Source: JAJBWD01 sp041670885 (GTDB lineage: Bacteria; Bacillota; Clostridia; Clostridiales; Clostridiaceae). Taken from it: 8,691 bases of DNA. This document shows, in pieces, positions 5,458-8,691 of the stretch. Below the pieces are notes generated by a model. The model saw only the letters and a list, made by a program, of their open reading frames with translations, was not told the DNA's origin and did no database searches. The stretch lies in contig JBAXYJ010000120.1 in assembly GCA_041670885.1 (NCBI GenBank), positions 1 through 8,691 of the forward strand. Direction: 5' to 3'. Every line of letters begins with the position of its first letter. Within the stretch, counting starts at the first letter, position 1. The position numbers and the translations under genes were made by a program.

Positions 5458-5646
5458 TTATTCGTTATCCTTTTTTGCAACTACCTCTATACCTTTATAG
5501 TATCCGCAACTTTTACAAACTCTATGAGCTAATTTCATTTCATGACATTGCGGACATTCAACGATGCCTGGTAAACTAAGCTTCATAGTCTGAGCTTTTC
5601 TTGAATCTCTTCTAGCCTTACCAAATCTTCTTGCAGGATTTCCCAT
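5458..5646 (-). CDS. rpmF: Large ribosomal subunit protein bL32, zinc-binding form
   Basis: L32 is a small basic protein of the 50S subunit. The 62-residue product begins MGNPARRFGKARRDSRKAQ, a basic tail that binds rRNA, and carries a zinc ribbon with CPQC at 31-34 and CKSC at 44-47. This is the four-cysteine (C+) paralogue type. Some Firmicutes also have a cysteine-free copy induced by zinc starvation, which cannot be checked here. GGAGG lies 7 bases before the ATG and within the last codons of yceD, whose stop is only 2 bases before this start. Translation is therefore probably coupled. The yceD-rpmF pairing is widespread and links L32 supply with 23S rRNA accumulation. Confidence 0.97.
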   Translation of the reverse strand: MGNPARRFGKARRDSRKAQTMKLSLPGIVECPQCHEMKLAHRVCKSCGYYKGIEVVAKKDNE

Positions 5647-5648
5647 AT

Positions 5649-6155
5649 CTACACCTCCTTATTATCGGAAAAAAATTTCTTAAGTTTTTCAAGCCGAGGA
5701 TCAATATTATCTTTTTCACATCTACATGAGGCATAATTTAAATTAGTCCCACATCTCTGGCACAAACCCTTACAGTCCTCCTTGCAAAGACCTTTGTAAG
5801 GAATTGCTAAAAGAATATTGTCTTGACAAACCTTTTTAAGATCAATTGTACTGCCATTAATTCTAATTATTTCATCATCATCAATTTCATCTTGAGTAAA
5901 GTTTTCAATTACTTCCAGGTCTAATGGATATTTATACCTTTCCAAGCATCTGGAACAGGATAAAATTACCTCTGTTTTAAGATTTGCCGTAAGCTCCATT
6001 ACATTTTTTGTAAGACTTATGGCACCTACTAATATAATAGGCTTTGAAAATTCTATAAAATCACCGTTATAATAAAAACTTTCTCCAGGAAACTCAGAAT
6101 TAATGGAAATTCTTTCTTGATTATTTTTAGTTAATTCTGAAATGTCAAATAACAT
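5649..6155 (-). CDS. yceD: YceD family (DUF177) 23S rRNA accumulation protein
   Basis: The 168-residue product belongs to the DUF177/YceD family, which is needed for normal 23S rRNA accumulation in Escherichia coli and plants and is commonly encoded just before rpmF. Supporting features are CSRC at 67-70 (the conserved CxRCL block, SCSRCLERY), and a cysteine-rich C-terminal block with C124, C128, C132, C135, C144 and C146 in the pattern CKEDCKGLCQRCGTNLN. It ends with the characteristic DPRLEKLKKF tail. The cysteines probably hold zinc, although this is inference. The ATG at 6155 is unusual in lying 12-13 bases from its GGGAGGA ribosome binding site, and no nearer in-frame start exists. It is the first gene after a perfect consensus promoter and is coupled to rpmF by a 2-base gap. 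Confidence 0.92.
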   Translation of the reverse strand: MLFDISELTKNNQERISINSEFPGESFYYNGDFIEFSKPIILVGAISLTKNVMELTANLKTEVILSCSRCLERYKYPLDLEVIENFTQDEIDDDEIIRINGSTIDLKKVCQDNILLAIPYKGLCKEDCKGLCQRCGTNLNYASCRCEKDNIDPRLEKLKKFFSDNKEV

Positions 6156-6199
6156 TTTAAGAAGTCGTCCTCCCTATTAGCAAAATATAACCACAATTA

Positions 6200-6228
6200 A
6201 TTATATAAACTACCTAAATAATTGTCAA
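6200..6228 (-). promoter_or_regulatory. Perfect consensus sigma-A promoter for yceD-rpmF-plsX
   Basis: TTGACA (6223-6228), exactly 17 bases, then TATAAT (6200-6205) on the minus strand: both hexamers match consensus completely. Transcription should begin near 6193, giving a leader of about 38 bases before yceD. High constitutive output suits ribosomal protein production, and the promoter separates this unit from the acetate operon. Confidence 0.9.
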
Positions 6229-6289
6229 GATTTATTTAAGAGAATTGTATAATATCCTTTGGGCTGAACTTTCCACATAAAAATAACTA

Positions 6290-7525
6290 TTATCTAAGCT
6301 TTTTATGCTGCAAATTTAATTCTTTAATTTTATCGTTTACTAATTCTTTAGTTTCTCTTGCAATCATAAGTTCTTCATTTGTTGGGATAACAAATACCTT
6401 AACCTTTGAGTCGTCGGTGCTGATCTCTGCAGCTTTCCCTCTGATATTATTCTTGTCATGGTCTATCTTAATTCCAAGGTAATCCATGTTTCTGCATATT
6501 TCTTCCCTTGCTTTAACTGAGTTTTCGCCAATACCTGCAGTAAATACTATTGCATCTGCACCATTCATTACTGCTAAATATGATCCAATATATTTTTTAA
6601 CTCTGTAGTAAAATACTTCAAGTGTAAGCTGTGCTCTCTTGTTACCGTTTGCAGCTGCTTTTTCAACATCTCTTGAATCGCTGCTTATTCCTGACAGACC
6701 AAGGAAACCGGATTTTTTATAAATAATATCATTAACCTCTTCAATGCTCATGCCTAGACTCATTACAAGGTAAGGTATTATGGCTGGGTCAATATCACCT
6801 GAGCGGGTACCCATAGCAAGTCCTTCAACAGGAGTTAACCCCATGCTTGTATCAACGCATTTTCCATTTTTAACTGCTGCGATGCTTGATCCATTTCCAA
6901 TGTGAACAGTAATTATTTTAAGTTCACTGATAGGCTTATTCAGCATCTTTGCAGCTTCATTTGATACATACTTGTGAGATGTACCATGGAAACCATATTT
7001 TCTTATATGATGCTTTTCATATAAGTCATATGGAAGAGCATACATGTATGCATAATCCGGCATGGTCATATGAAATGCAGTATCAAATATAATTGACATT
7101 GGTGTAGCAGGCATCAATGACTTGCAGGCATTAATACCAGTTATGCTGGCAGGGTTATGCAGCGGAGCAAGTACGGAGCAGGTTTCAACTGCATCCATTA
7201 CATCTGGTGTGAGAAGTACTGATTTTGTATATTTAATTCCTCCATGCAGTACCCTGTGCCCTACTGCTGAAATTTCACACATATCTTTGATAACACCATT
7301 CCCCTGTTCAACCAATTGATCAAGTACCATTTTTATACCTGTTTTATGATCAGGTATAAATTTTTCAATTACTACTTTATTTTCACCGGATGACTTATGA
7401 GTCAGCATTGAACCATCTATGCCTATTCGCTCTACTAAGCCCTTTGCAAGTACCTTTTCTTCATCCATATCAATAAGCTGGTACTTAAGTGATGAACTTC
7501 CACAGTTTATTACTAATATTTTCAT
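6290..7525 (-). CDS. ackA: Acetate kinase
   Basis: AckA transfers the phosphate of acetyl phosphate to ADP, producing acetate and ATP in the cytoplasm, and is the main substrate-level ATP step in acetate-forming clostridia. The 411-residue length is typical. Catalytic positions known from the Methanosarcina enzyme are at the same numbers here: N7 in INCGSSSLKYQL, R91 in GHRVLHGG, D148 in FDTAFH, H180 in YGFHGTSH, R241 in GTRSGDIDP and E384 in PTNEEL. ATP-site text HIGNGSS (208-214) and FTAGIGENS (328-336) is present. GGAGG lies 6 bases before the ATG and runs into the stop codon of pta, 10 bases upstream, so the two genes are coupled. I see no convincing terminator after the stop. Confidence 0.98.
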   Translation of the reverse strand: MKILVINCGSSSLKYQLIDMDEEKVLAKGLVERIGIDGSMLTHKSSGENKVVIEKFIPDHKTGIKMVLDQLVEQGNGVIKDMCEISAVGHRVLHGGIKYTKSVLLTPDVMDAVETCSVLAPLHNPASITGINACKSLMPATPMSIIFDTAFHMTMPDYAYMYALPYDLYEKHHIRKYGFHGTSHKYVSNEAAKMLNKPISELKIITVHIGNGSSIAAVKNGKCVDTSMGLTPVEGLAMGTRSGDIDPAIIPYLVMSLGMSIEEVNDIIYKKSGFLGLSGISSDSRDVEKAAANGNKRAQLTLEVFYYRVKKYIGSYLAVMNGADAIVFTAGIGENSVKAREEICRNMDYLGIKIDHDKNNIRGKAAEISTDDSKVKVFVIPTNEELMIARETKELVNDKIKELNLQHKKLR

Positions 7526-7535
7526 GCCTTGCCTC

Positions 7536-8534
7536 CTACTTGCTCTGAGCCTGAACGCATGTTACGGCTACAACATTTATTATATCTTCTACATTGCATC
7601 CTCTTGATAAGTCATTAATTGGCTTTGCAAAGCCCTGACATATAGGTCCTACAGCATCTGCTCCTGATAGTCTCTGAACCAGCTTATATCCAATATTTCC
7701 AGCTTGAAGGTCTGGGAATACTAAAACATTAGCCTTACCTGCAACAGAGCTTCCCGGTGCTTTAAGGCTTGCTACTTTTTCAACTATTGCAGCGTCTAAT
7801 TGAAGCTCTCCGTCAATATCAAGATCCGGTCTTAATTCTTTTGCTATTTTTGTAGCTTCTGTTACCTTATCAACAAATTCATGCTTAGCACTTCCTTTAG
7901 TTGAGAAGGAAAGCATAGCAACCTTTGGATCCATATCGCATAAGAATTTTGCATTTTCTGCTGTTGCTATTGCAATGGATGCCAGCTGCTCAGCATTTGG
8001 ATTAGGGTTTACAGCACAGTCAGCAAATAAGAATAATCCATCCCTGCCATAGCTTTTATCCGGAACCTGCATAAGGAAGAAGGAAGAAACACAATTTACT
8101 CCCTTTGCTGTTTTAATAACCTGAAGTCCCGGTCTTAAAAGGTCTCCTGTACTATGTACTGCTCCGGATACCATGCCGTCTGCATCATCTGACTTAACCA
8201 TCATGGTTCCAAAATAAACAGGATCCTTAACTATTTCTGCAGCTTTTTCTATAGTTACTCCTTTGCTCTTTCTAAGCTGATAAAACATATTTGTATAAGT
8301 TTCATATTTATCTGATTTTACAGGATCTATTACTCTAATTCCCTCTAAACATACATTTAAGCTTTTAGCTTTATTCCTTATTATATCTTCATTTCCAATT
8401 AAAATTAGCTTTGCTATTTTTTCCTTTGTTATTTCTTCTGCTGCCTTCAATGTTCTTTCTTCATCGCCTTCTGGAAGTACGATGGTTTTAACATCTTTTT
8501 TTGATTTTTCTAAAATCCGGTTAATTAATTCCAT
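7536..8534 (-). CDS. pta: Phosphate acetyltransferase
   Basis: Pta converts acetyl-CoA and phosphate to acetyl phosphate and CoA, feeding AckA. From the chosen start the protein is 332 residues, the length of the short single-domain Pta class. It has the expected TIVLPEGDEERTL block (17-29), SGAVHSTGDLLRPGLQ (123-138), FADCAVNPNPN (170-180), ELQLDAA (243-249), LVFPDLQAGNIGYK (271-284) and the active-site DLSRG (308-312). The frame extends upstream to an ATG at 8609, but those 25 extra residues do not look like Pta and span the promoter. The ATG at 8534 has GAGG 8 bases upstream and begins MELINRILEKSKK, as in relatives. Coupled to ackA by a 10-base gap. Confidence 0.97.
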   Translation of the reverse strand: MELINRILEKSKKDVKTIVLPEGDEERTLKAAEEITKEKIAKLILIGNEDIIRNKAKSLNVCLEGIRVIDPVKSDKYETYTNMFYQLRKSKGVTIEKAAEIVKDPVYFGTMMVKSDDADGMVSGAVHSTGDLLRPGLQVIKTAKGVNCVSSFFLMQVPDKSYGRDGLFLFADCAVNPNPNAEQLASIAIATAENAKFLCDMDPKVAMLSFSTKGSAKHEFVDKVTEATKIAKELRPDLDIDGELQLDAAIVEKVASLKAPGSSVAGKANVLVFPDLQAGNIGYKLVQRLSGADAVGPICQGFAKPINDLSRGCNVEDIINVVAVTCVQAQSK

Positions 8535-8541
8535 TGTAAAT

Positions 8542-8548
8542 ACCTCAC
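8542..8548 (-). promoter_or_regulatory. Ribosome binding site fixing the pta start
   Basis: GTGAGGT lies 7-8 bases before the ATG at 8534. The upstream ATG at 8609 lies ahead of the -35 box of the proposed promoter, so it would not be on that transcript. Confidence 0.75.
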
Positions 8549-8571
8549 TTTCATAAAATATACACATTTTC

Positions 8572-8599
8572 AGTATATCATTAATACCTGATATATCAA
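8572..8599 (-). promoter_or_regulatory. Extended -10 promoter for pta-ackA
   Basis: TTGATA (8594-8599), a 16-base spacer and TATACT (8572-8577), the latter preceded by TGA to give an extended -10. Transcription would start near 8565, about 30 bases before the pta ATG. A 16-base near-palindrome covers the -35 box. Confidence 0.7.
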
Positions 8600-8601
8600 G
8601 T
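8586..8601. promoter_or_regulatory. Near-palindrome over the pta -35 box (possible operator)
   Basis: ACCTGATATATCAAGT is a dyad with 7 of 8 base pairs matching, centred on TGATATATCA. Its overlap with the -35 hexamer is what a repressor site would look like. AT-rich palindromes arise easily by chance, so this is tentative. Confidence 0.3.
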
Positions 8602-8615
8602 ATTTCCACTGCGTA

Positions 8616-8644
8616 TGTATATTATTTTGGTTTTTTGATATAAT
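8616..8644 (+). promoter_or_regulatory. Possible divergent promoter reading off the right edge
   Basis: TATAAT at 8639-8644 is preceded by TGA (extended -10) and has a poor -35 (TGTATA, 8616-8621). It points away from pta toward whatever lies to the right. No gene can be supported in the remaining 47 bases. Confidence 0.3.
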
Positions 8645-8691
8645 GGTAAAAAATGAGGAAATTTCATAATTTATTAATTTTCTCCTATCCC

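Noticed and set aside
8535..8609. A 25-residue N-terminal extension of Pta from the ATG at 8609
   Set aside because: It is unlike Pta N-termini, lacks a ribosome binding site, and covers the likely promoter. The ATG at 8534 has a good site and gives the normal length.
8653..8691. A plus-strand ORF start (MRKFHNLL) running off the right edge
   Set aside because: Thirteen codons with no ribosome binding site, and the frame cannot be judged.

Overview
The window is AT-rich DNA (roughly one third G+C by eye) and every gene in it reads on the minus strand. Gene content and order, pta-ackA-yceD-rpmF-plsX-acpP-rnc-(Elp3-like radical SAM)-smc, are typical of Clostridium and close relatives. Strong AGGAGG-type ribosome binding sites and sigma-A-like promoters fit a low-GC Firmicute. 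I cannot name the species.

Layout in transcription order, from right to left. (1) pta and ackA (8534-6290) are a two-gene acetate operon behind an extended -10 promoter. Acetyl-CoA becomes acetyl phosphate and then acetate plus ATP. (2) A promoter matching the sigma-A consensus in all 12 bases (6200-6228) starts a ribosome/lipid unit: yceD (DUF177), rpmF (L32), a terminator-like hairpin, then plsX. (3) acpP has its own promoter (4343-4371) and is followed by a 10-bp perfect hairpin, then rnc and an overlapping Elp3-like radical SAM gene. The hairpins could set different transcript levels for rpmF, acpP and the low-demand rnc. (4) After a terminator-like hairpin at 2288-2315 comes the one accessory-looking piece: an intact 292-codon gene related to IS1595-type transposases. 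It keeps the zinc ribbon but appears to have lost the catalytic acidic residues, and it sits between 26-bp imperfect inverted repeats. (5) A promoter region, a 31-codon membrane-peptide gene absent from length-filtered ORF lists, and the first 341 codons of smc, which runs off the left edge.

Functionally this is mostly housekeeping: acetate energy metabolism, 50S assembly, entry into phospholipid synthesis, RNA processing and chromosome condensation. The best leads for something undescribed are the apparently catalytically dead transposase-like protein with its flanking repeats, and the small membrane peptide coupled to smc. Three starts were moved inward from the longest ORF because of ribosome binding sites: pta (8534), acpP (4315) and the radical SAM gene (3341). 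No tRNA, rRNA or CRISPR array was seen. No gene-free stretch exceeds about 160 bases.
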